In this document: positions 39,293 through 47,681 of the stretch, piece by piece
Position numbering within the stretch: the first letter of the stretch is position 1
Layout of the letters: the number at the start of each line of letters is the position of its first letter
Assembly (NCBI RefSeq): GCF_026627425.1
Contig: NZ_JAPNLH010000011.1
Coordinates: 80,056-144,055 of the forward strand
From: Arthrobacter endolithicus
Lineage (GTDB): Bacteria > Actinomycetota > Actinomycetes > Actinomycetales > Micrococcaceae
Length of the DNA: 64,000 bases
Direction: 5' to 3'
Notes under the pieces: model-generated
Databases searched by the model: none
Seen by the model: the letters and a program-made list of their open reading frames with translations, nothing else
What the model was told of the DNA's origin: nothing
Program-made: the position numbers and the translations under genes

Positions 39293-40057
39293 ATGAATAA
39301 CGCGCTTTCAACGGCATTAGCCGACGTCATCACCTTTGTTCCGAAGCTCATTTTCTTCTTCATCATCCTGATTATCGGCTGGATCATCGCCAAGCTCATT
39401 GAAAAAGCCCTCTCCAAGGTCCTGCAAAAAGTCGGCTTCGACAAAGCGGTCGAACGCGGTGGCATCAAGAAGGCACTGGAGAAGAGCAAGTTCGATGCTT
39501 CATCCATTGTGGGCAAAATCGTCTACTACTTCATTTTGTTGTTCGTCCTTGAACTGGCGTTCGGGGTGTTCGGCCCTAACCCGATCAGCACCCTGCTGAC
39601 CGGCATCATCGCCTACCTGCCGCTGGTCTTCGTGGCGATCATCATCATCGTCATCACCTTCGCCATTGCAGCGGCGGTGCGCGAATTGATCGTCAATATG
39701 CTCGGCGGCCTCTCTTACGGCAAGATGCTGGCCAACGTCGCCAGCGCCTTCATCATCTTCCTGGGCGTCATCGCGGCCCTAAATCAGATGCAGATCGCGG
39801 TCACCGTGACCACGCCGATCCTGATCGCCGTTCTGGCCATCGTCGCCGGAGTGGTTATCGTCGGAGCCGGCGGTGGGCTGATCAAGCCCATGCAGGCCCG
39901 CTGGGAAAGTTACCTGTCCAAGGCCGAAGAAGAGGCACCCCAAATCAAGGAGCAGGCCAAAAATGCTCCCAGCGTGAAGGACCAGGCACAGCAGGCCAAG
40001 AACAAAGCCCAACACAGCCAACATTCCGGCAACAACAAGGGTGCCCACCGCATCTGA
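39293..40057 (+). CDS. Mechanosensitive-channel-like TM-helix repeat protein
   Basis: A 254-aa membrane protein with about four to five hydrophobic segments and the TM-helix repeat seen in CmpX and MscS-related proteins (LIFFFIILIIGWIIAKLIEK, FVAIIIIVITFAIAAAVREL). The conserved FDKAVERGGIKKALEKSKFD and VNMLGGLSYGKM loops fit that family. It lacks the C-terminal MscS beta domain; instead a Gln/Lys/Ala/His-rich tail follows. Likely role: membrane-tension or envelope integrity. ATG start with GGAGG upstream. Between a broken and an intact DUF2382 gene. Confidence 0.87.
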   Translation: MNNALSTALADVITFVPKLIFFFIILIIGWIIAKLIEKALSKVLQKVGFDKAVERGGIKKALEKSKFDASSIVGKIVYYFILLFVLELAFGVFGPNPISTLLTGIIAYLPLVFVAIIIIVITFAIAAAVRELIVNMLGGLSYGKMLANVASAFIIFLGVIAALNQMQIAVTVTTPILIAVLAIVAGVVIVGAGGGLIKPMQARWESYLSKAEEEAPQIKEQAKNAPSVKDQAQQAKNKAQHSQHSGNNKGAHRI

Positions 40058-40140
40058 TGGGCAAACCTATTGGGGAATTTGGCCCCATCACCACAACCCC
40101 AGGGATCATCCAGGTCCCATCTATAAATAGGAGTATTGCA

Positions 40141-40980
40141 ATGATTAGTACAGATCAGATCCAGGAACTGCTTAACAGCGGCGGAACCGTCGTCGGCGGG
40201 GACGGCGAGAAAATCGGCAAGATCGGCCAGGTCTACCTGGACGACGAAACCGGCAAACCCGAATGGGTCACGACGAAGACCGGGCTGTTCGGCGGTTCGG
40301 AGACCTTCATTCCGCTGGCCGAAGGCACCATCGACGGTGACACCATCAGGGTCCCGTACGATAAAGACACGGTCAAAAACGCTCCCCGGATGGACGACGC
40401 CGAAGGGCACCTCAGCAAGGATCAGGAGGCAGCCCTCTATGAGTACTACGGCATGGCCTATACGGAACGGACCTCGGATTCCGGGCTTCCCGCCGGTGGG
40501 GCCCCGCAGCAGACGACCGGAGAGCGGAAAGACCTCTCCGGTGAGTCCGGCGTGCAGGGTCGTGACACGTCCGGACCGACCACCGATGACGCGATGACGC
40601 GTTCGGAGGAGCGCTTGAATATTGGCACGGAAAAGGTCGAGACCGGCAGGGCCCGGTTGCGTAAATACGTGGTGACGGAAAACGTTTCCGTGACCGTCCC
40701 GGTAAGCCATGAGGAGGTTCGGATCGAGCGCGAGCCCATCACAGAAGCCAACCGTGGTGCCGCGATGGCCGGAGGTGACCTCACCTCCGAAGAGCACGAA
40801 GTCACGCTCCACGCAGAACGGCCGGTGGTGGAGAAGGAAACCGTCCCGGTGGAACGTGTCCGGCTCGGCACCGAAACCGTGACAGAGAACCATGAAGTAA
40901 ACGAAGAAGTCCGTAAGGAACAAATCGACACCGACGCTGGCACGGATACCACCAAAGGTGGGGAGGACAGGAAACACTAG
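40141..40980 (+). CDS. PRC-barrel and DUF2382 (YsnF/AvaK-like) stress protein
   Basis: A 279-aa protein, the only intact copy of three in this island. The PRC-barrel is at residues 1-85 (GEKIGKIGQVYLDDETGKPEWV, VPYDKDTVKNAP). A Gly/Ser/Thr-rich linker follows, then DUF2382 with two related motifs: RSEERLNIGTEKVETGRARL-RKYVV and HAERPVVEKETVPVERVRLG. B. subtilis YsnF, of the same domain, is a general stress protein. The ATG at 40141 has AGGAG 10 nt upstream; earlier in-frame starts lack one. Confidence 0.93.
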   Translation: MISTDQIQELLNSGGTVVGGDGEKIGKIGQVYLDDETGKPEWVTTKTGLFGGSETFIPLAEGTIDGDTIRVPYDKDTVKNAPRMDDAEGHLSKDQEAALYEYYGMAYTERTSDSGLPAGGAPQQTTGERKDLSGESGVQGRDTSGPTTDDAMTRSEERLNIGTEKVETGRARLRKYVVTENVSVTVPVSHEEVRIEREPITEANRGAAMAGGDLTSEEHEVTLHAERPVVEKETVPVERVRLGTETVTENHEVNEEVRKEQIDTDAGTDTTKGGEDRKH

Positions 40981-41665
40981 CGGTCATTTCCTGTCCTGGA
41001 ACGGGTCAGACCGACCAGGCCCAGCCCGACCTGCCCGACAAGGTCGATGCAGATAGGGACTCGGGCTGCTCAGCAAGCTCGGCGTCAATCCGAACGACCT
41101 GATGGGCAAACTCCCCCGTCTCGGCGGCTAACGTGAAATTGCCCACGAAAAGTCAGTCCGGTGATGCACGCAATCCGTCGGAGCACCCGTCCCGCTTCCT
41201 TGTGGGAGCGGGACGGGTGCGCCTGCGTCAGCGCCGCTACCGCAGTCCAACGATTGCTGGCGTTTTACCCCGCACAAGGGCAGGCTCGTGTTGCCGCGGA
41301 ACGGTCGGGTAGGTCTTTTTTCGCAACAGATCCTCACGTCACGGAATATTATCGCTGGAAGGTTTATTGCCGCCGTGTTGAGCGGCCTCGACCACCAGGT
41401 GAAGCACCGTTTGTTCCCGGACAATCATGCAGCCGTCCCACCTACGCCGGGCCCGCAATTTATTGGTGACCACTGCATCAGACGCGACGTCCTTAACAGT
41501 GAAACGTGCCTGCTTGCTCCTACGGCATTGTGGTGTGCTATCCCAACGCTGTGAGGCTTTCGGTAGCTGACCCGTACATGTGTCCACTGTTAAAAAACCG
41601 CCAAAGTCGATAGCAGCACGGACGGCGACCATACTCAACCTCGAAGTGAAAGACGGAACGATCGT
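40981..41665. other. 685-bp stretch with a strong stem-loop and no recognised gene
   Basis: After the DUF2382 gene no ORF here shows coding character in any frame. The only clear structure is the inverted repeat at 41183-41220. AT-richer patches (41330-41480, 41580-41600) suggest eroded foreign DNA. Confidence 0.5.
41183..41220. terminator. 14-bp perfect stem-loop
   Basis: GCACCCGTCCCGCT (41183-41196) pairs exactly with AGCGGGACGGGTGC (41207-41220) around a 10-nt loop. It is the most likely transcription end for the Asp23-channel-DUF2382 operon, although 200 bp past its last stop. No T-run follows. Confidence 0.6.
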
Positions 41666-41893
41666 ATGGATAAGAACGACCCACTTTGTGTGAGTGTTGC
41701 AGCCTCCGAACTGGAGCTCGCCGAGTTCCGGCGCGATACGGCGGCTCTTGCTCTGGAAGCCGCCGTCATGGCGGCCTTAACCGCAGGCGTGTCTTTGACT
41801 GCGGTCGCACGGGCAGCTTTGATGACGGAACCCATGATCAGGGCAATCGAAAAGCAGGCGTGGGAAAGCGCGGCGATACCAGCTGTCGACTAA
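41666..41893 (+). CDS. Small hypothetical protein
   Basis: A 75-aa Ala-rich, probably helical protein. The middle (ALALEAAVMAALTAGVSLTAVARAALMTEPMIRAIEKQ) has the spacing of a helix-turn-helix, so a small DNA-binding role is conceivable. No family is recognised. ATG start with only weak ribosome-binding sequence. It may be a remnant of a larger regulator. Confidence 0.4.
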   Translation: MDKNDPLCVSVAASELELAEFRRDTAALALEAAVMAALTAGVSLTAVARAALMTEPMIRAIEKQAWESAAIPAVD

Positions 41894-42052
41894 CCCAAGA
41901 GGGCGCCCGGCCTCATCTTTCCTGCGCGGGAACGTGACTCGGCATTGGGAACCCGGCCCATAGAGGTGCTTCAGGATCACCGCAAGTCAGCGCCCCGATC
42001 CGGTGATAATCAGCTCCAGATGCGACAAAGCCGATGACATATATGCGGCAAA

Positions 42053-42088
42053 GCCGGCCATCCCACAGACAATCGGGGGATGGCCGGC
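42053..42088 (-). terminator. Terminator of the DUF3618 operon
   Basis: GCCGGCCATCCC and GGGATGGCCGGC (42053-42064, 42077-42088) form a 12-bp perfect stem with a 12-nt loop, 12 nt past the DUF3618 stop on the minus strand. Confidence 0.8.
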
Positions 42089-42099
42089 CAATTGCGGTG

Positions 42100-42696
42100 T
42101 CAGGCCTGCTGGATGTTGTCCTTGGCGTCGGAGGCCCGGTCCTTGACGTCAGCGACCGCGGTCTGGCTTTCGGTTTTGACGTTGTCGGTGGCGTCAGCGG
42201 CGGTGGCCTTGACGTTTTCCATGGCTTCCTGGACTGGTTCCTTGAGTCCTTCGGCCACGTGTTTGGCAGCCTCGGTCAGTTCCGTGGTGAGTGGTTCCGC
42301 GGCCGCCTTGAGCGCGTCGGCGGCTTCGCGTTCCTTCTGGCTGGCCGGGATCAGGGAGGACACGAGCAGGCCGGCGCCAAAGGCGATCAGCCCGGCGGCG
42401 AGCGGGTTTCCCGGTGTTTTGCTCGTCATCTGGGCCGGTGTATCCCTGATCGCAGAGCTAGCATCGTCGAGGTTCCCGCTGGTGATTCCAGCGGCTGAGT
42501 GTAGGTTTCCCGAGGAATGCTCCGCCGCTCCCATGACTTTGTCTCTCACCCCGAAAACTGCGTCTTTGACTTTGTCGGTCTGTCTTTGCACGATGTGCGA
42601 CGGGGTGACTTTGTCTGCCACCGCGTCGACGTGGGTGCCGAGGCGCGCGCGGGTAGCTTCGATATCTGCCCGGAGGGCATCTGGATTTTCACTCAT
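42100..42696 (-). CDS. DUF3618 family protein
   Basis: A 198-aa protein. The N-terminal MSENPDALRADIEATRARLGTHVDAVADKVTPSHIVQRQ is the DUF3618 signature. A central hydrophobic segment (PLAAGLIAFGAGLLVSSLI, about residues 98-116) anchors it, and the C-terminal half is a long amphipathic, Ala/Glu/Lys-rich helix with LEA-like repeats (AADATDNVKTESQTAVADVK). Function unknown; such proteins accompany holin-X-like genes in actinobacteria. Third gene of the minus-strand operon, 18 nt after the holin-X gene. Confidence 0.9.
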   Translation of the reverse strand: MSENPDALRADIEATRARLGTHVDAVADKVTPSHIVQRQTDKVKDAVFGVRDKVMGAAEHSSGNLHSAAGITSGNLDDASSAIRDTPAQMTSKTPGNPLAAGLIAFGAGLLVSSLIPASQKEREAADALKAAAEPLTTELTEAAKHVAEGLKEPVQEAMENVKATAADATDNVKTESQTAVADVKDRASDAKDNIQQA

Positions 42697-42714
42697 CGTG
42701 GTTTCCTTGCTGAT

Positions 42715-43128
42715 CTAAGAGTTGGGTTTGAGGGTGGGCGGGATTTCCTGCAGGGTCTCGGTAGTCTGGGGCAGGCCCTTGACGGCTTTGAGTTCTTTTC
42801 GGCCCATAGAGGCCAGAACGACGGCAACGATTCCCCAAATGACCGCAACAACTACGCCGGACCAGCCCAGCCCCCACAGGGTCCCGAGCGCCCACCAGAG
42901 CGCCAGGGACAAAAAGACAAGCACGAAGTGACCGGCGACTCCGGCTCCGGCCAACATTCCGATGCCCTTCCCGGCACGGGTAGCGGACTCCTTGAGTTCG
43001 ACCTTAGCCAACTCAACTTCCTGGCGCATCAGGGTGGACATATCCCGTGTGACGTCCCCCAGTAGCTCACCCAGGGACGAGGATTCCGCCTTAGCGTGGT
43101 CGCCGGCAACAGGCATTTCGCTGCTCAT
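42715..43128 (-). CDS. Actinobacterial holin-X/phage-holin-3-6 superfamily membrane protein
   Basis: A 137-aa protein: LGELLGDVTRDMSTLMRQEVELAKVELKESATRAGKGIGMLAGAG is the diagnostic amphipathic N-terminal helix. Two membrane helices follow (HFVLVFLSLALWWALGTLWGL and GVVVAVIWGIVAVVLASMG). The name comes from weak similarity to phage holins; a lytic role is unproven and the chromosomal context favours an envelope function. Its ATG overlaps the stop of the upstream gene (ATGA). Confidence 0.92.
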   Translation of the reverse strand: MSSEMPVAGDHAKAESSSLGELLGDVTRDMSTLMRQEVELAKVELKESATRAGKGIGMLAGAGVAGHFVLVFLSLALWWALGTLWGLGWSGVVVAVIWGIVAVVLASMGRKELKAVKGLPQTTETLQEIPPTLKPNS

Positions 43129-43961
43129 CGACGACCACCACCAAAAGGATCATCGTGCAGCGGATCTACGGGCTGCAGCGGGTCAGTCACCACCGGCTCG
43201 GAATACCAGCGGTCCTGCCCGCCGAACGCTGGCTGTGCGGACGTTCCTGCCGGGTCCGGAAGGGTCGTGTCGGCGGCGCCCGCCTTCGCCACTTGAACCG
43301 TCGGACTCTCGACCGGGACCGGCGGTACCGCCCTGCCGGTATCCGGAACCCGGGCGGGGGGTGTAGTTGGGCCGGTATCTTCTGCCCGGGCGCCGGCTGG
43401 TTCGGGTGCACCTGCACTGAGGCTGCGAGTGAGCCTGCCCGCCAAGACACCGGCTCCCGCGGCAAGCAGCAGGAAGGTCCCGGGCTTCTGCCGGGCAAAG
43501 GACTTCACCTCGCTCAACAACGAACCGGGATCCCGGCCCTCCAGCCACGATGCAGCGATCGCGGTACGCTCAGCGGCCTGGCGCACCAGGTCGGTGGCTA
43601 CCCCAGGCTGATCGGCAGAAGAGACCATGGAGTGCAGTTCCGTCGAAACGGATCGCAGGCCCTCGGCGACCTTCTGCTGCTGGGTCCCTGCCTGGTCAGT
43701 GAGATCAGACTTCGCCTGCGCCAAAAGGTCCCGTGCGTTGGTCTTGACCTCCGCGGCGACGTTGGCTGCCTCGGATTTGGCCGTGTCCGTGACATTCTGC
43801 ACGGCGTCAGTGGCGTGGCGGGCAACCTTTCCGGCTTCGTCTTTGGCCGTCTCCGGCGTGGAGGGGGAGTCCTCCGCGGCAGCGGATCCTGCGGCCTCGG
43901 TAGGCGGATGCCCGCCCGTGGAAACCGGGGAGGGGGTCTGGGGCCAGGAGTTCTCTGTCAT
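43125..43961 (-). CDS. Helical membrane-anchored hypothetical protein
   Basis: A 278-aa protein. It has a Pro/Ser/Glu N-terminus, then an amphipathic helical region with LEA/apolipoprotein-like 11-mer periodicity (residues 40-110, KDEAGKVARHATDAVQNVTD). SWLEGRDPGSLLSEVKSFARQKPGTFLLLAAGAGVLAGRLTRSL is one membrane segment with a conserved approach, followed by a Pro-rich tail. Similar proteins precede holin-X and DUF3618 genes in Arthrobacter-like genomes; function unknown. First gene of the operon, about 60 nt downstream of motif copy 2. Confidence 0.85.
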   Translation of the reverse strand: MTENSWPQTPSPVSTGGHPPTEAAGSAAAEDSPSTPETAKDEAGKVARHATDAVQNVTDTAKSEAANVAAEVKTNARDLLAQAKSDLTDQAGTQQQKVAEGLRSVSTELHSMVSSADQPGVATDLVRQAAERTAIAASWLEGRDPGSLLSEVKSFARQKPGTFLLLAAGAGVLAGRLTRSLSAGAPEPAGARAEDTGPTTPPARVPDTGRAVPPVPVESPTVQVAKAGAADTTLPDPAGTSAQPAFGGQDRWYSEPVVTDPLQPVDPLHDDPFGGGRR

Positions 43962-44021
43962 CGTTGCTCTCTTTCAGGAAGGGTCCGCCTGCGACTATTA
44001 CAGGCGGTGCAGGATGAATTA

Positions 44022-44037
44022 GTAAGCAAGGTTACTA
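44022..44037. promoter_or_regulatory. Stress-island 16-bp motif, copy 2
   Basis: GTAAGCAAGGTTACTA, i.e. TAGTAACCTTGCTTAC in the direction of the minus-strand operon, whose first start codon is about 61 nt away. Same consensus as copies 1 and 3. Confidence 0.6.
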
Positions 44038-44440
44038 CGTAGATATTAGCCACACTCAGGGGTTGTTCCGCAAGACCTGCCGCGCCCGGCTCCCCGTTGG
44101 GACCCACAGCGGACAACATGCTCCAACAGGACCCCATCGAAGGTCCACTCAGGAGTAGTGGAAGTATCCCTCTCCTCCGAAGGGGAAAATGCCGGGCCCG
44201 GTCCCTTGCGATGCCGGCGCGCCAAGCTTTCGACGTACCAAGTCCCAAGGACCGGCACCGGTTCCGCCGAGAACACCTCCTTCCCCTGACTCACCTTCAA
44301 AGGACTCAGGTCGGACGTATGCTCCGCGCGAACAGGCTGGGGCCGAGGGAGCCCTCCACAGCCCAACTCCGGCATTCCTGCCGGAGTCCGTGGGGCGGGA
44401 TGGCTGCCTCGTTCCTCTGGGTATTCCGCCACCGTCGAAG

Positions 44441-44456
44441 TAGTAAGTGTGCTTGC
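44441..44456. promoter_or_regulatory. Stress-island 16-bp motif, copy 3
   Basis: TAGTAAGTGTGCTTGC, one base off the other two in the right half-site (TTGC for TTAC). It lies about 72 nt upstream of the ATG of broken DUF2382 copy B. Confidence 0.55.
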
Positions 44457-44527
44457 CCAAATCTGGCGAAGCATGCTTTTCTGTTCTGTGAGTCCTGCAT
44501 GTCACGATGAGTCGAAGGCGAGCACCC

Positions 44528-45318
44528 ATGATCACCTCGGAAAACATCGACACAGTCCTCAGCGGGGGCGGAAACGTCGTCCCACAGGACGGAGGCGAGA
44601 TCGGCAGTATCGGCCAGGTCTACCTGGACGACGAGAGGGCGAGCCCAGCTGGGTGACGGCGAGGACGGGATTCTCTGGCGGATCTGAGACCCTCGCACCC
44701 TCCGACACTCGGGCGTACGCGGGAACGACATCGTCGTCCCTATACCAAAGACATGGTCAAGGACGCTCTATCGTCGAGGAGGACGGCCATATCGAGCCTT
44801 CCGACGAAATCCGTCTCTTCGAGTCCTACCAGCTCACCGGGAGTCGGGACCCCGTTAACCTCACCGAAGGCACCGAAAGCAAGCCTCTCACGGGAACCCG
44901 GACGTCCGGACAGGACCTTACCGGGACCGGGACCGGGACCGGAGCAGAGTCGGCGGTTCGCTAGGAAGAGCGGCTGCGGGTCGGAACCGAGCAGAACGAG
45001 GCCGGGCGCGTCCGGTTGCGCAAGTACGTCGTAACCGAAAACGTCACCAAGACCGTACCGGTCCAGCGCGAAGAAATTCGCCTCAAACGGGTACCGATCA
45101 CCGGAGAAGACGCCGAACCTGCGGCAGGTTCGGCCGAGATCGGCGAGGGCGTCCAGGAGGTAGTCCTCCACGAAGAACGGCTCGTCGTCGAAAAGGAACC
45201 CGTCCCGGTCGAAAACGTTTGTCTGGGCCAGGAAACCGTCACGAAAGAGCACACCCTGAATGAGAAAGTCCGCAAGGAGCAAGTCGACGTCGACGGCGCC
45301 GACGGGTCCCCGGCCTAA
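44528..45318 (+). pseudogene. PRC-barrel/DUF2382 protein, broken copy B
   Basis: Begins MITSENIDTVLSGGGNVV with PRC-barrel GEIGSIGQVYLDDE. A frameshift follows near 44635, after which the match resumes as PSWVTARTGFSGGSETLAP. A second disruption lies near 44710-44760 (VPYTKDMVKD is split over frames), and an in-frame TAG at 44962-44964 stands where the intact paralogue has Ser in RSEERL. The rest, RKYVVTENVTKTVPVQREEI to the stop at 45318, is well preserved DUF2382. At least three lesions make it non-functional. Confidence 0.85.
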
Positions 45319-46180
45319 CATGCGGAGCATCCCGGTGAGGCGGCCCGGTATTGTCCGGGCCCGGTTCACCGCTTTTAGACGACCGTCAGCGGCCCTGGCC
45401 GCCGAGCTGATAAGGAGTCGTGATGCTGACGACGCTCGCCACCGGGGTCGGGACATGATCCCCGGGTTTGGTAACGGCCCATGGGAGACCTACCAGTCAC
45501 TGTCCCTTGGCGCCCGGTTTTTTGATCGACCCCCGATGGCGCTGCTCACCGTCGGGGCCGAAACCCTGCTGCTGGGCAAAGACAGCCATGCAGAACAGGG
45601 CATTTTGCTCCCGCCGTTGAACAGTAACCATGTCCTGGACCGGGAGCCGGCAAAGGTGATCGATTTCCTCAGCCCGTCGTCAGATCACCCACCCCCTCCA
45701 CAGGGCCACACCATGAACCAGACCCAGAACCGTGCGGTCCCTCGCCCCCCGGCACCGGAAACGACAAAAAGGTCAACATCGACGTCAACTGGTGCCCGGA
45801 GGCGGCCGCCGCCAGAAAACCTTCTTCCCACAGAGCGACCCGGCGGATGAAATTCCCACACCTCCGCGGACCAAGAGGGCATCCGGCCGGAACAGTCAGC
45901 TGCCGCGGACGCCTTGCCATCGATTTCTTCCGAAAGCGTGACGAGGCGCTGCCAGCCGGCGAGAGAACGCTCAAATCAACCTCGTACAGATCCCTCTTGC
46001 GGCCGACCAAAATCTCCGGCAACGCTGTCAAGGCCGTCAAGGTTGGAGCTTCGCCCACAGCGGCCCAAAAGGAACCACCACGGCCAACTCCGGCAGGAAA
46101 GACCGCACGGTGCTGAACCGACGCATCATCTCAGCCACCGCGCCTCCCTCGGTGCCTTCGGGACTCACTAACTCGTTCAC
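45319..46180. other. Patchwork of gene remnants
   Basis: No intact gene. It contains the TDT-transporter fragment at 45530-45583 and several open frames (for example 45847-46116) whose products I do not recognise. It looks like rearranged junk between two decaying modules. Confidence 0.5.
45530..45583 (+). pseudogene. 54-nt fragment of a TDT-family transporter gene
   Basis: This stretch equals 48489-48542 read on the other strand, with one mismatch in 54. It encodes PPMALLTVGAETLLLGKD as against PPMALLTVGAGTLLLGKD in the intact transporter. Flanking sequence does not match clearly. Confidence 0.9.
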
Positions 46181-46231
46181 CACCTCAGTGCATCCTGGGA
46201 TGTATGACCAGCGGATATTGGGCAGCCGCGG
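46181..46231 (+). repeat. 51-bp direct repeat, left copy
   Basis: Matches 54075-54125 in the same orientation at 49 of 51 positions (core CACCTCAGTGCATCCTGGGA). The right copy abuts an IS110-type transposase fragment. The two copies enclose 7.8 kb of mixed accessory genes. Confidence 0.9.
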
Positions 46232-46417
46232 CCGAGGCGTTTCGAAGGGGTTACAACGCTGAACTCTGAGCTGTCTCCCTGCGGTACATCTCGTGGTGTT
46301 GTTTCGGCGGCGAGTATGAATCCGACAGGTGCTGTTCGGTGGCCGTCTATGGGCAGTTTGCCATGGCCGCTAACGGAAGTCTTCTGCACAGCGGTGCATC
46401 ACCGGCGGACGGTGCTG

Positions 46418-47137
46418 CTATAGGCCCAGGTCTTTGGCTGCGAGGACCCAGTTGCGGGCCATCTCGTTCTGCGCATCAACGAGCTTCACCCTGTGGTCAC
46501 AGACGGCCTTGTGGATGGTGTTTTCCACTGCATCCTTTGGATTTGTGGTGCCAGTGGCCCCGGCTCGGTTCAATTCCGGCCACAAATTGGACGCCGAGTT
46601 GGCGCCGCCGAGCTCTAGGGACACGAGGTGGTCCAGCTCTATGGTGTGGTTTGCCGTTTCCCTGTAGGCCAGCAGGCTCGTGACCTTGAATCTGTCGGTG
46701 GTCGAGGCCGGAGGGCGGACGGTGGCGGTGTAGCCGCTCGTGCAGATCGTCGAATCAATGTTGTCCTGGGTGACGGCTGGGTCCACCGCGCCAGGTGTGC
46801 AGGAAGGGTCCGGGAGAACTTCACCGCCGGTGGCATCGAGAACTTTCGCGGCGCACTGGTTGGGGGCGAGCTGCTCGTCTACGGCAACGGTGCCCGGGGA
46901 GTGGACCTGCCTGAGGGGGCCGGTGGACGGGATGGCATTGCCGGCGGCCCGTGGACCGGCAAGACCACCGGTCGCGGGCGTGGGGGAGGACGATGTGCCG
47001 GTCTTCTGGGCGGCAGCGGAGGCCGAGGTGGGGGTGACTGCTGGCGTGGTCTCCGGCGGGGAGCAGGCGGTGCCGAAGACGAGACATGCCACGCCGACGG
47101 CCGCAGTAGTCAGGATGTGCAGGCGAGGGGTCTTCAT
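46418..47137 (-). CDS. Secreted lipoprotein with DUF1524-like HNH nuclease domain
   Basis: A 239-aa exported lipoprotein: signal peptide with lipobox LVFGTAC (Cys at about residue 25), a Thr/Ser/Pro-rich linker, then a small nuclease-like domain with IELDHLVSLELGGANSASNLWPE (DH...N of the HNH/beta-beta-alpha metal fold) and NTIHKAVCDHRVKL. Similar actinobacterial surface proteins are annotated HNH or DUF1524 endonuclease-like. The likely site of action is the outer membrane face, on external nucleic acid. ATG start. Confidence 0.82.
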   Translation of the reverse strand: MKTPRLHILTTAAVGVACLVFGTACSPPETTPAVTPTSASAAAQKTGTSSSPTPATGGLAGPRAAGNAIPSTGPLRQVHSPGTVAVDEQLAPNQCAAKVLDATGGEVLPDPSCTPGAVDPAVTQDNIDSTICTSGYTATVRPPASTTDRFKVTSLLAYRETANHTIELDHLVSLELGGANSASNLWPELNRAGATGTTNPKDAVENTIHKAVCDHRVKLVDAQNEMARNWVLAAKDLGL

Positions 47138-47681
47138 AGTCCATTATGTGCGTGGCGGGCAGGATTCCGTGTGGTCCACTGTTACCGAAAAAAGCGCGTC
47201 AACATGACCTCCGGCATTCGAACGTCCGTATCGTTATTCTCAGAACGCGGCCGCACGGGACGAGCTCTCCAGAACCTCTGCGCCCGGGCGCCCGGGTTGG
47301 TAAATATTGTTTTAGGGATTCCTTGAATAGATCCACCTGATAAACCATTACGGACGTTCAGTGCGTGGGAGCGATTAGGCCGGCGCAGCTGGCCCGGCGG
47401 AAACGCATTCCGAGTTATTGACCTGCGGCAGCGGGCAGCAGCGGAAGCGGCGAGGACGGCACTCTTACGACTGAAGGACCTGATTCATCGGTCATCGGTT
47501 CAGGCGTCATTACGCTTTCACTCTAAACAAGGATGGTGAACAGTATCGCGTTCAATTCAGGTTGAAATGAACCTTCTGTAGGTTTTTTCGTCACTGTCCT
47601 CGGGCTGGCAGGGTTGCGGCTGGTTTGTCTGAGCGGGGCGTGACTGGTAAACCTTCTGGCCCTCGCACGGTATCTTTGCCG
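47138..47681. other. 544-bp stretch without a recognised gene
   Basis: It lies between the lipoprotein promoter side and the 3' end of the TDT gene. It is AT-richer than its surroundings around 47300-47350. No conserved frame, tRNA or strong hairpin was seen. Confidence 0.5.

Larger units (their letters stand above)
43962..44527. other. Divergent control region between the two halves of the stress island
   Basis: About 570 bp without a recognised gene. It holds motif copies 2 and 3 at its two ends (44022-44037, 44441-44456), facing the minus-strand operon and the broken DUF2382 copy B respectively. The middle resembles non-coding or decayed DNA. Confidence 0.5.

Noticed and set aside
41183..41220. 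CRISPR-like or phage attachment structure.
   Set aside because: Only a single perfect hairpin is present, without repeated units or an integrase; a terminator is the simpler reading.
42715..43128. Evidence of a prophage, from the holin-like gene.
   Set aside because: No other phage gene is nearby; this holin-X-like family is chromosomal in actinobacteria and accompanies DUF3618 genes.
45669..46058. A 129-codon minus-strand hypothetical gene.
   Set aside because: No recognisable motif, no good start region, and it lies in a patchwork of remnants.
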